Positions 1-5,696 of a stretch of DNA of 6,594 nt are shown one piece after another. The notes under the pieces are model-generated. The model did not search any database and was not told the origin of the DNA. It worked only from the letters and a program-made list of their open reading frames with translations. Made by a program: the position numbers and the translations under genes. Origin of the DNA: an uncultured Actinomycetes bacterium (lineage in GTDB: Bacteria; Actinomycetota; Actinomycetes; Nanopelagicales; Nanopelagicaceae). The first letter of the stretch is position 1. Every line of letters starts with the position of its first letter. The stretch spans positions 1 through 6,594 of the forward strand of contig CAIUHB010000210.1 in assembly GCA_903898855.1 (NCBI GenBank), given 5' to 3'.

Positions 1-156
1 CTCCGCCTGGACATCCTGACTTATTGGCTTATCTTCTACACATCGAACTACTGATCTAGTTCGATCCCAATAGACAGGCTCACCCTTAGGAATTTCTCGA
101 CTGCAGACTTCACAGATGCTTATCCGCTTAGCCGATATCGCTCTCCAGCTACTCAC
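1..156 (-). CDS. Probable NERD-type protein, N-terminal part (runs off the left edge)
   Basis: An open frame of 52 codons continues to the window edge, so only the N-terminus is present. It starts at GTG (154-156), directly after an in-frame TAG, with a TANNNT box six bases upstream that supports this start. The visible peptide has a CxxC pair (C15, C18), then the stretch EIPKGEPVYWDR (residues 21-32), then VVRCV with a lone cysteine at C39. This resembles the small zinc-ribbon-like N-terminus I know from actinobacterial proteins with a NERD (nuclease-related) domain, where a second CxxC usually follows. Here C39 has no partner three residues later. The NERD domain itself would lie outside the window, so the assignment rests on the N-terminal pattern alone. 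The gene lies just beyond the mutM remnant and is probably the original chromosomal gene downstream of mutM rather than island cargo. It could instead be another small zinc-ribbon protein. Confidence 0.45.
   Translation of the reverse strand, partial: MSSWRAISAKRISICEVCSREIPKGEPVYWDRTRSVVRCVEDKPISQDVQAE
42..65. repeat. Perfect 9-bp inverted repeat with 6-base loop, inside the NERD-like gene
   Basis: ATCGAACTA (42-50) and TAGTTCGAT (57-65) are exact reverse complements separated by CTGATC. In the mRNA this would form a 9-bp hairpin about 90 bases into the reading frame. There is no U tract after it in either direction, so it is not a standard intrinsic terminator. It may be a chance palindrome, a regulatory hairpin or a protein-binding site. 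Confidence 0.35.
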
Positions 157-162
157 CTATTT

Positions 163-168
163 AGCCTA
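163..168 (-). promoter_or_regulatory. Leaderless -10 box for the NERD-like gene
   Basis: On the minus strand TAGGCT matches the actinobacterial -10 consensus TANNNT and is followed by exactly six bases before the GTG start. This is the geometry expected when transcription begins at the first base of the start codon. No Shine-Dalgarno sequence sits at normal spacing. The remaining bases between this gene and the mutM remnant (169-218) show no gene or hairpin; 212-218 is a run of seven T on the plus strand. Confidence 0.5.
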
Positions 169-218
169 ATCCTGACTTACCTAACTGTCACTAGTGCATT
201 CGATTTAGTAATTTTTTT

Positions 219-404
219 CTACTTCTTTACCTGACACTTCGGACAGAAGTGCGAAGACCGGTTTCCAAAGGCAATCCGCTTAATAGGCCGACCACATCTC
301 GGGCATGGCACTCCTTCTTGCCCATACGCAGCAAGTGAAATCTCAAAGAATCTGCTCTCAACATTGACGTTGATGTACAACGCATCAAAGGGTGTACCGC
401 CCAC
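219..404 (-). pseudogene. mutM: Detached mutM 3'-end remnant (C-terminal zinc finger only)
   Basis: This encodes a 61-residue piece matching residues 218-278 of the intact MutM in this window, aligned without gaps. I count 28 base differences in 186 positions (about 85% identity) and 8 changed residues. The zinc-finger cysteines (CPRC...CPKC), the arginine of the finger (NRSSHF) and the stop position are kept. The catalytic N-terminus, helix-two-turn-helix and all other residues are absent, and an in-frame TGA lies at 420-422, so no functional glycosylase can be made. The conserved-looking NGESG of the intact copy has become NVESR, which suggests relaxed constraint. Sixteen changed codons are synonymous against eight non-synonymous, so most of the divergence arose while both copies were functional, probably in different lineages. 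I read it as the end of mutM displaced by insertion of the neighbouring gene block. Translation as a free zinc-finger peptide is possible but unsupported. Confidence 0.9.
219..404 (-). repeat. Left direct repeat flanking the gene block (mutM 3'-end copy)
   Basis: This is the left member of a 186-base direct repeat whose other copy is 5750-5935, offset 5531 bases with no insertions or deletions. The longest identical run is 35 bases (247-281 against 5778-5812), covering the codons for K259 to F270 of MutM at the tip of the zinc finger. Homology stops near the codon for V218, at about 404. The repeat pair resembles the two ends left when an element integrates in the 3' end of a gene and restores it. 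Confidence 0.8.
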
Positions 405-434
405 CGGCCCCTCGTCATTTCAATTCATGGGCTT

Positions 435-440
435 TAAGAT
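435..440 (+). promoter_or_regulatory. Leaderless -10 box for the HNH gene
   Basis: TAAGAT matches TANNNT and is followed by exactly six bases (CGTCCC) before ATG at 447. There is no purine-rich Shine-Dalgarno sequence here, so the box decides in favour of 447 rather than the in-frame ATG at 456. It contains the in-frame TAA (435-437) that bounds the reading frame. The 42 bases between the mutM remnant and this gene otherwise hold nothing I recognise. Confidence 0.5.
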
Positions 441-446
441 CGTCCC

Positions 447-1325
447 ATGTGCAAAATGGAGAGCAATGGCGGAAAGTGCACAGAACTCGACATTAACCCA
501 GAAAAATGGAGCAAATCTTCCCCCCTTCCTAAACCTGAGTGGATGCGGCCATCCCTCGAAGCCTTCCAACGAGCAATCAAACATCAAAATGAATATAACC
601 GAGATGCTTCCCTCAAAGAATTATCCGCAATAGATGACAATGCCCTTAGAAGCTGGTTTGTTGAACATGCCCAAAATATCGGAAAAATTAGGTTTACCGG
701 CTTGGGTTCCAAGTCGACGCCATTGTCTGTCAGAGATTTAGATCCGAATAAGGCAATCGGGAAATATGAAGCCGTAATCTTTGCTGTCGATTCCTACAAG
801 TGTGTTTATTGCGACTGGCCAGTTTTTCCCAAAGTAACCTTTAAAGCGCTCTCTCAATACCTAAATTCCGCGACGTTCAGTTTCGGTCGCACAAACGAAG
901 ACAGACCCGGCATATACCTCACATTCTGCGCAACATTAGATCATCTAGTTCCTTACGCTCGCGGAGGACGCACAGATGAAACAAATTTAGTGACAAGCTG
1001 CTGGCCATGCAACTATGGCAAAGCCGAATATTCACTCGAGGAGATTGGATTAACATCAATTTCAATAACCTGGAAAATAACTCAGGACTCCCTTGCTCGC
1101 CTTGCAAAAAGCGATGCATGGAAAGAATCAATCCCATCGCTACCCGAAGGAACCTCACCTCAAAATATTTATGGACCAGATGGAACTCTCGGCTTTTATT
1201 CATCTATGACGTGGGCTTCTCCATCGGAAATGAGATCCGACTTAATGCAAAATATGGGTGGCGGAGTGCCACTCAAGGTGATTGACTCTTTAGTCACACA
1301 TTCAAGGGTCTTATCCCGTAATTAG
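447..1325 (+). CDS. HNH endonuclease domain protein
   Basis: This 292-residue protein carries a zinc-supported HNH (McrA-like) nuclease motif at residues 119-192. It has CVYC (C119, C122), LDHLVPYARGG with the DH pair at 165-166, N180 in the TDETNLV segment, then CWPCNYGK (C185, C188, N189, K192). These are the zinc ligands and metal/catalytic positions of the family, which cleaves DNA with a divalent metal. About 40 residues separate the first CxxC from the DH, longer than in compact HNH domains. Residues 1-110 and 200-292 match nothing I recognise and may give target recognition or partner contacts. No signal peptide or membrane segment is seen, so it should be cytoplasmic. It is the only cargo gene on the plus strand, has its own putative promoter, and converges on the SNF2 gene with a single base between the stop codons. 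It could be a defence effector, a restriction-like enzyme or a selfish endonuclease; the sequence does not distinguish these. Confidence 0.85.
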   Translation: MCKMESNGGKCTELDINPEKWSKSSPLPKPEWMRPSLEAFQRAIKHQNEYNRDASLKELSAIDDNALRSWFVEHAQNIGKIRFTGLGSKSTPLSVRDLDPNKAIGKYEAVIFAVDSYKCVYCDWPVFPKVTFKALSQYLNSATFSFGRTNEDRPGIYLTFCATLDHLVPYARGGRTDETNLVTSCWPCNYGKAEYSLEEIGLTSISITWKITQDSLARLAKSDAWKESIPSLPEGTSPQNIYGPDGTLGFYSSMTWASPSEMRSDLMQNMGGGVPLKVIDSLVTHSRVLSRN

Positions 1326-1326
1326 C

Positions 1327-3504
1327 CTAAAAGGTTTTTCCCTCACTAATTTCAATCCCGAGTCTCTTCCGCTCGGCCATAATGATTAATTGAGCCATCG
1401 ATTCCTCACTCATATCCTTGGCTGAATCCGAACTGTTTGCTAGTTCGCTCTTGCGAACGAATTCATCAAATTCCATAATCTTTCGCTGCAGTAAATTTTG
1501 CATATATTCATCGACGCTGTTTGGAATGACAAGCCTATGGACTCGTACGGTGCGCACTTGGCCCATTCGATGCGCTCTGGCAATCGCCTGTACTTCTAAG
1601 GATGGCTTTATCTGCGGTTCACATAAAATAACTACTGATGCTCCTTGAATGTTTAATCCAGTGCCCGCTGCTTGTATCTGACCAATGAGGACTTTAGGTT
1701 CGGGCGAAGCTTGGAAATCATCCACAATCTTTTGACGCGTGATTGAAGATACCGAGCCGGTGATTGGAAATACTGCTCGATCCCCCAAATGGTTAACGAG
1801 TTCGTCGATGACCGAAGTAAAGAAGCTGAAAACTATGACCTTCTGATTACTTTCAAAAGCGTCCTCCACCAGTTCTAATAGTCTGGCCATCTTGCTGGTT
1901 ACCCCGCCCTCGAGCGCCATAAAGCCCGCCCTGCGCATCGCCATGAAATTGCCGTTATCTACCGCGCTCTTATAGAAATTGGTGTCGACACCTTCCCAGT
2001 CACAATATTCATTGACTTCAATTAACTCCGGTAGTTCCTTAAGGACTTCGCCGGTATTGCGACGCAAATAAATCGGTGCCACTGCTTTACGAAAAGCATC
2101 CGCACCTGAAGCCATCATCGCTCTATCCATAGTCTTGACCATCTCGGGATCGAGCATTGAGGCCAGGTTCACAAATTCCTCCACCCGATTCTCCATCGGC
2201 GTACCTGTCAAGAAAAGTGCGCGGGGGGACCTTTGCAACCACTTCTGGGCAACCCGAGCTCGACCAGTATTTAGGTTCTTTATGTAATGCGCCTCGTCCA
2301 CGATGATGGTGTCGATTCCTAAATCCGAAATCGCCTCATCCTCAAGTCCAAAACTTTTCAAAGTGTCGAATGTCGTAAGTCCGACTCCCCCAGTAGCAAG
2401 CCACTTTGCAAGAGCCTCTTCCCGGCCACCTGCGTGAATTTTGATGACCGATAGGTCAGAGCGATCAAGAATCTCGCGAATCCAGTTCTCCAACACACTA
2501 GCCGGAGAAATCACCAGAAACCTCTCCGCACCATCTGCCTTCCGGTGAGCCATCACGCTTATCGCTTGCAGCGTCTTACCGAGACCCATCTCGTCGCCCA
2601 GGATGACGCGATTTTGGGTCAAGGCAAACTTGCCGCCAAAGATTTGGTACTTACGCATTGTTGCTTTAATTAACGAACTATTAAATTCCGCCGCTTCAAT
2701 TTCATCGAGTAAATCTTGATTAAGGTGACGATTTGCAGCGGTAATAGGCGAGGAATTGGTTACATCTTCCAGCAATGAGAAGTAATCACTGGCATGTGCT
2801 TCAAAGTCTTTTTGAACATCCTCAACGACTTCAGCATCAACTATCTCCAGCGCCCCACGGGCGGCATTGGATAGCTCTAGAACCTTGCTCTCTTGAGAGA
2901 TCTCAGTTAACCGCTCTACGGCCTCGAGTGCTTGCGCCTTTTTCTCTTGACCAGCGAAGAACCATCGCAGGCGCGAGTTCAAAGGAGCGGCAAGTGCTAG
3001 ATTCTTTGAAATGTCATCCGCAACAGGTGCCATCTGTGATGAGCGCCCTCGAGTCGCCTGTCGAATTTTCTGCAAATTACTCAAGCTGACGATCAAATCT
3101 AAGTCATCAGAAGAGAGCGAATCGGCCCTCATGCCAAATGCAATGGAATCTGAGATCGCTTTATGCATTTGTCTAGCAACATCTTTTATTTCATGTGCTG
3201 AAGAATCTGAAATTCCACTTATCGAACGTAGTTGCGATTCAGGGGCATGGTAAATAGCAGCCATGTTGGTAAAGCCAAATTTCTTTAATGTCTCGATTCG
3301 AATGGTGGAATCAGAAGCATCCCTAAGCTTGTCGACCGGCAGCTTTGCCAGTTCCTGCAAAACCATGGATTCTTTCGATCGATCCACGCTTTGTTGCGCA
3401 CTGCGCACGAGTTCATCCTCGCGTTCGGCAATCGGTGCGATATCTCCGACAATTTGGCGCGAGCGAGCAAGGACTTCTCTTATTCGATTGAAATCAATGG
3501 CCAT
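1327..3504 (-). CDS. SNF2-family DEAD/DEAH helicase-like ATPase with N-terminal HhH region
   Basis: This 725-residue cytoplasmic protein is a Swi2/Snf2-type double-stranded-DNA translocase by its motifs. They are YQIFGGKF before motif I (286-293), Walker A GDEMGLGKT (303-311), DEAH in VDEAHYIKN (403-406), LTGTPMENR (432-440), a conserved LRRN (480-483), GTGLNIQG (614-621) and motif VI QAIARAHRMGQ (639-649) with arginines 643 and 646. All residues needed for ATP hydrolysis appear present. The first 280 residues are not ATPase. Residues about 70-112 (TLKKFGFTNMAAIYHAP then ISGISDSSA) look like a helix-hairpin-helix DNA-binding unit, and the rest is predicted largely helical. Such proteins move along DNA and remodel bound proteins; in several defence systems an SNF2 protein drives a nuclease. 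It lies 48 bases after the DUF4236-TPR gene in the same direction, so co-transcription is likely, with an additional possible promoter of its own. ATG 3504 is chosen because a TANNNT box lies six bases upstream. Confidence 0.93.
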   Translation of the reverse strand: MAIDFNRIREVLARSRQIVGDIAPIAEREDELVRSAQQSVDRSKESMVLQELAKLPVDKLRDASDSTIRIETLKKFGFTNMAAIYHAPESQLRSISGISDSSAHEIKDVARQMHKAISDSIAFGMRADSLSSDDLDLIVSLSNLQKIRQATRGRSSQMAPVADDISKNLALAAPLNSRLRWFFAGQEKKAQALEAVERLTEISQESKVLELSNAARGALEIVDAEVVEDVQKDFEAHASDYFSLLEDVTNSSPITAANRHLNQDLLDEIEAAEFNSSLIKATMRKYQIFGGKFALTQNRVILGDEMGLGKTLQAISVMAHRKADGAERFLVISPASVLENWIREILDRSDLSVIKIHAGGREEALAKWLATGGVGLTTFDTLKSFGLEDEAISDLGIDTIIVDEAHYIKNLNTGRARVAQKWLQRSPRALFLTGTPMENRVEEFVNLASMLDPEMVKTMDRAMMASGADAFRKAVAPIYLRRNTGEVLKELPELIEVNEYCDWEGVDTNFYKSAVDNGNFMAMRRAGFMALEGGVTSKMARLLELVEDAFESNQKVIVFSFFTSVIDELVNHLGDRAVFPITGSVSSITRQKIVDDFQASPEPKVLIGQIQAAGTGLNIQGASVVILCEPQIKPSLEVQAIARAHRMGQVRTVRVHRLVIPNSVDEYMQNLLQRKIMEFDEFVRKSELANSSDSAKDMSEESMAQLIIMAERKRLGIEISEGKTF

Positions 3505-3510
3505 CCCTAA

Positions 3511-3516
3511 AACCTA
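3511..3516 (-). promoter_or_regulatory. Leaderless -10 box for the SNF2 gene
   Basis: On the minus strand TAGGTT fits TANNNT and is followed by six bases (TTAGGG) and then the ATG at 3504. It sits inside the 48-base gap after the DUF4236-TPR gene, so the SNF2 gene could be expressed from here as well as by read-through. The AGGG next to the ATG is too close to act as a normal Shine-Dalgarno sequence. Confidence 0.45.
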
Positions 3517-3552
3517 GAGGTCACATCTGACATCCCGGACCCCATTGATCCG

Positions 3553-4569
3553 TTACGCCTGGCCCAGGGCCTTAAGCCTCTCGGCCACACCTTCGTACGC
3601 TCCGTCGGTCACCAAGATCTTCTCGTAATCAGCGCGGGCCAATCCAAGCTTGCCCATCTTCTCGTATGCCAGCCCTCGCTCAAAGAGCGCCTTATTGAGT
3701 ATTGCCTGATCCCGAGTTCGAACAGCCTTTGCTAGTTTGAACTCTTCTACTGCCGCGACATAGTTGCCTTGTTCTCGAAATGCGATTCCCCTAAAGACCA
3801 GCAATATCGCCGTGCTTTCATCTACGTTCTCTACATGCTCGGTGGTCTTAATGACCTCATCAAACTTCCTTAGCTGGATCTCCACCTCACAGGTAGCAAC
3901 CTGCACATGAATATCCGGCGTCAAAGTCTCTAGAACGTCGTATGCCTCTTGAAATTTCTCTTGTGCCTGTAACACCTCGGCATAGAACAATCCAAGCGCC
4001 TTCATCGTGAATGCTGACTTCACCAAGATTCCCGGAGCGATATGCGCCGTTAAATCCACGTACTTTGAAAACTTGGCATATAAATCATCCGCCGCCAGTT
4101 CTTCACGCCGCTTCCACATCTCATCAAAGAGCGCCGCACCCTTTGCAAAAGTCTCAGGCTTGGCAACAAGCAAGGTCGTGCTAAAGCATTTAGCAGCAAG
4201 CGAATGCTCTGGGTAATCCTCTTCATATTGTTCGAAATCTGCAATATTCATCTTCTGTATGCAGGCATGAAATGCCTTCTCGTACTTCGGTGCAAAGAGC
4301 CCTACCTTCACATCTGTGGTGGCATGGCCCTCAATCTGTTCTGGTGCCGGCTCGCGAACAGCCGCCGCCGTACGCCTGCTCTTTCCGGAGATTCGTTGCA
4401 CGTCATATAGCCCCGTACCGGGAATTCCAAAGCTTCGATAAACATCGCCCTTGGTATTGATCGACATCCGAGCACCTGGCACCCCAAAGGACAGACTCGT
4501 GCTGTTCTTATTTAAGTTCAGCCGCAACCCCGGCATGATCTTGACGGACTTGCGATAGCGAAGGGACAT
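3553..4569 (-). CDS. DUF4236 domain protein with C-terminal TPR repeats
   Basis: This 338-residue protein begins directly with the DUF4236 motif: RYRKSVKIMPGLRLNLNKNS (residues 4-23), then SLSFGVPGARMSIN and FGIPGTGLYD, a short glycine- and beta-rich repeat unit of unknown biochemical function. Residues 62-85 are a polar, alanine- and glutamate-rich linker. From about residue 187 to the end the sequence is helical with tetratricopeptide-type repeats, clearest at FREQGNYVAAVEEFKLA (264-280) and ALFERGLAYEKMGKLGLARA (294-313). TPR arrays bind other proteins, so an adaptor or sensor role beside the nuclease and the ATPase is a reasonable inference, not a demonstrated one. There is no signal peptide or membrane segment. 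It lies 32 bases downstream of the GIY-YIG gene and 48 bases upstream of the SNF2 gene, all in one direction, consistent with an operon. The start is fixed by the domain beginning at residue 3 and by a TANNNT box. Confidence 0.88.
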   Translation of the reverse strand: MSLRYRKSVKIMPGLRLNLNKNSTSLSFGVPGARMSINTKGDVYRSFGIPGTGLYDVQRISGKSRRTAAAVREPAPEQIEGHATTDVKVGLFAPKYEKAFHACIQKMNIADFEQYEEDYPEHSLAAKCFSTTLLVAKPETFAKGAALFDEMWKRREELAADDLYAKFSKYVDLTAHIAPGILVKSAFTMKALGLFYAEVLQAQEKFQEAYDVLETLTPDIHVQVATCEVEIQLRKFDEVIKTTEHVENVDESTAILLVFRGIAFREQGNYVAAVEEFKLAKAVRTRDQAILNKALFERGLAYEKMGKLGLARADYEKILVTDGAYEGVAERLKALGQA

Positions 4570-4575
4570 AGGAAA

Positions 4576-4581
4576 ACTTTA
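4576..4581 (-). promoter_or_regulatory. Leaderless -10 box for the DUF4236-TPR gene
   Basis: TAAAGT on the minus strand fits TANNNT, with six bases (TTTCCT) between it and the ATG at 4569. No Shine-Dalgarno sequence is present in this pyrimidine-rich spacer, so translation probably starts on a leaderless transcript, or by coupling from the GIY-YIG gene whose stop is 32 bases upstream. Confidence 0.5.
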
Positions 4582-4601
4582 ATCAGCATCGCTAACTCTG
4601 G

Positions 4602-5639
4602 CTAGTACCCCTTTTTGGGCTCGACCTTGGTCACTTCCACATCTTCACGCTTTTCTAGAAACTTTGAATAAAGTTCTGAGTTATCCCTTTGGAAAGCTTC
4701 TTCATCGAAAACTAATCTCTCCTTGTTTTCTCTCGGCCAAGTACAAACATTCTCGATCTCGGAATTTTCTCCACACAAAGCCTTTAAATTTGCCTCAGAA
4801 ATTTGCTTATTCCACGTCGCTTCTGATTCAACGCCTAGAACCCTTAGGTAGTAACCATGCAAGACCTCACGGGCAGATGGGCTCTCGGGTTCAAATTCAA
4901 GCATGTGCGCAAAATTATCTAGTATTTTCGCTGCTTTCGGATTTACCGAGGCTAACGAGTATTCCTTTGCTTTTGGCGCAACAACCTTAAAACGTTGATA
5001 GAAGGTCGTTTCAGTGACCTCATACTTAGTATAGATATCTGGATATTTCTCAGCAAAGCCATCGATATTGAAAAAGATAGCTCCCGAACGCGTTTCTTGA
5101 GTAACTATATGCTCAATATCCTCAGGAGTATCGACCGATTCGATTATTAGGTTTTGAAATTCTTTCTTTAATTTTGAAGTTCCTTTTATAATTTCATTCG
5201 CTTCTATATATGAAGAATGCCATTTATTGACCATGGAATTTGCTGGAATTGTTTTGCCGTTTGCAACCTGCTTCTTAAGTACTTCGGCTTTCTCTAAGGC
5301 GGAGAGATTGGCCTGTGCTTCCGAAGCCAATTCCTTTGTCTTTTTCAAGGCCGCATCTATCAATTCAAGATCAAAGAGAAACCACTCTCCACTTACTCCA
5401 TACTCAGCGAAAGCTTTATGTAGCCTGGTTTCGACTTCTTCAACGGCAGGAGTTTGAATGACATCATGGAGGAAAAGTTCACGAGGGTTTCCTGTTTGGT
5501 GCTCGAGGAGTCGCTCCTGGGAGCTCCGAGGCCCCTTAGCGCCTTCTCTTACTATTCCGATTTTGACATAAGGAGTTACTTCACCCGACTTAACATCACG
5601 CTCACGAACGAAGTAAATCTCTCCTGGTGTCAGCTTCAT
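4602..5639 (-). CDS. GIY-YIG superfamily (T5orf172/MUG113-like) protein with long C-terminal extension
   Basis: This 345-residue protein has a GIY-YIG-type nuclease core in its first 90 residues, in the T5orf172/MUG113 style. The GIY strand is GEIYFV (6-11) and the YIG strand is YVKIGI (24-29). They are followed by SSQERLLEHQTGNPRELF with R43 and H47, EEVETRLHKAF with E67, E68, E70 and H74, and a closing GEWF (84-87). The family fold cuts DNA through the tyrosines, an arginine and a glutamate with a metal ion; which residues are active here is inference. Residues about 94-125 are a charged alanine-rich helix, likely coiled coil. Residues 130-345 form a charged, lysine- and glutamate-rich region with no motif I recognise. 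The gene is the first of the three minus-strand genes and its DNA looks more AT-rich than mutM. The in-frame TAG six bases before ATG 5639 rules out a longer start. Unlike the other genes it lacks a TANNNT box at the leaderless position. Confidence 0.8.
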   Translation of the reverse strand: MKLTPGEIYFVRERDVKSGEVTPYVKIGIVREGAKGPRSSQERLLEHQTGNPRELFLHDVIQTPAVEEVETRLHKAFAEYGVSGEWFLFDLELIDAALKKTKELASEAQANLSALEKAEVLKKQVANGKTIPANSMVNKWHSSYIEANEIIKGTSKLKKEFQNLIIESVDTPEDIEHIVTQETRSGAIFFNIDGFAEKYPDIYTKYEVTETTFYQRFKVVAPKAKEYSLASVNPKAAKILDNFAHMLEFEPESPSAREVLHGYYLRVLGVESEATWNKQISEANLKALCGENSEIENVCTWPRENKERLVFDEEAFQRDNSELYSKFLEKREDVEVTKVEPKKGY

Positions 5640-5656
5640 CGGCTACTTAATCCTCA

Positions 5657-5685
5657 CTTACATTTCTAGTTCTTATGAGGGTCAA
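5657..5685 (-). promoter_or_regulatory. Candidate -35/-10 promoter for the GIY-YIG operon
   Basis: On the minus strand TTGACC (5680-5685) is separated by 17 bases from TGTAAG (5657-5662), and the ATG at 5639 follows 17 bases later. The -35 differs from TTGACA by one base; the -10 is a weaker match. Transcription starting about seven bases beyond the -10 would leave a leader of roughly ten bases. AGGA lies 11 bases before the ATG, a rather long spacing for a ribosome site. This would be the entry promoter for GIY-YIG, DUF4236-TPR and SNF2. Confidence 0.35.
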
Positions 5686-5696
5686 ATCTCTCATAA
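5673..5696. promoter_or_regulatory. Hyphenated palindrome, candidate operator of the cassette
   Basis: TTATGAG (5673-5679) and CTCATAA (5690-5696) are perfect inverted copies separated by ten bases, and the candidate -35 lies between them. The arms are centred 17 bases apart, a spacing a dimeric helix-turn-helix regulator could span over nearly two helical turns. As an mRNA hairpin after mutM it would be AT-rich with no U tract, so a terminator role is less likely. No regulator gene is visible in the window. The rest of 5640-5749 contains no gene. Confidence 0.45.

Noticed and set aside
58..68. AGTTCGATCCC resembling a tRNA T-loop
   Set aside because: The flanking bases do not form a T-stem, acceptor stem or anticodon arm; it belongs to a 9-bp inverted repeat within an open reading frame.
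227..418. 63-codon minus-strand frame overlapping the mutM remnant
   Set aside because: It is a frame-shifted reading of the same bases; the homologous MutM frame is the other one.
364..633. 89-codon plus-strand open frame starting in the mutM remnant and overlapping the HNH gene
   Set aside because: It overlaps the HNH gene in another frame, has no recognisable domain or promoter box at the start, and its first part is the antisense of the mutM remnant.
1418..3517. Several plus-strand open frames antisense to the SNF2 gene
   Set aside because: They mirror the coding pattern of a clearly real gene, have low-complexity serine- and arginine-rich products, and lack start signals.
3524..3552. 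Small hairpin GGATC-AATGG-GGTCC just after the DUF4236-TPR stop (minus strand) as a terminator
   Set aside because: The stem is only five pairs with one G-U and no U tract follows; the SNF2 gene starts within 48 bases, so read-through is more likely.
447..5639. Assignment to a named system (DISARM, Zorya, type I restriction-modification)
   Set aside because: A SNF2 protein alone is not diagnostic; no methyltransferase, specificity subunit, motor proteins or other hallmark genes are present in the window.
5673..5696. Intrinsic terminator for mutM at the TTATGAG/CTCATAA hairpin
   Set aside because: The stem is AT-rich with a ten-base loop and no U tract on the mutM strand; an operator role fits its position over the promoter better.
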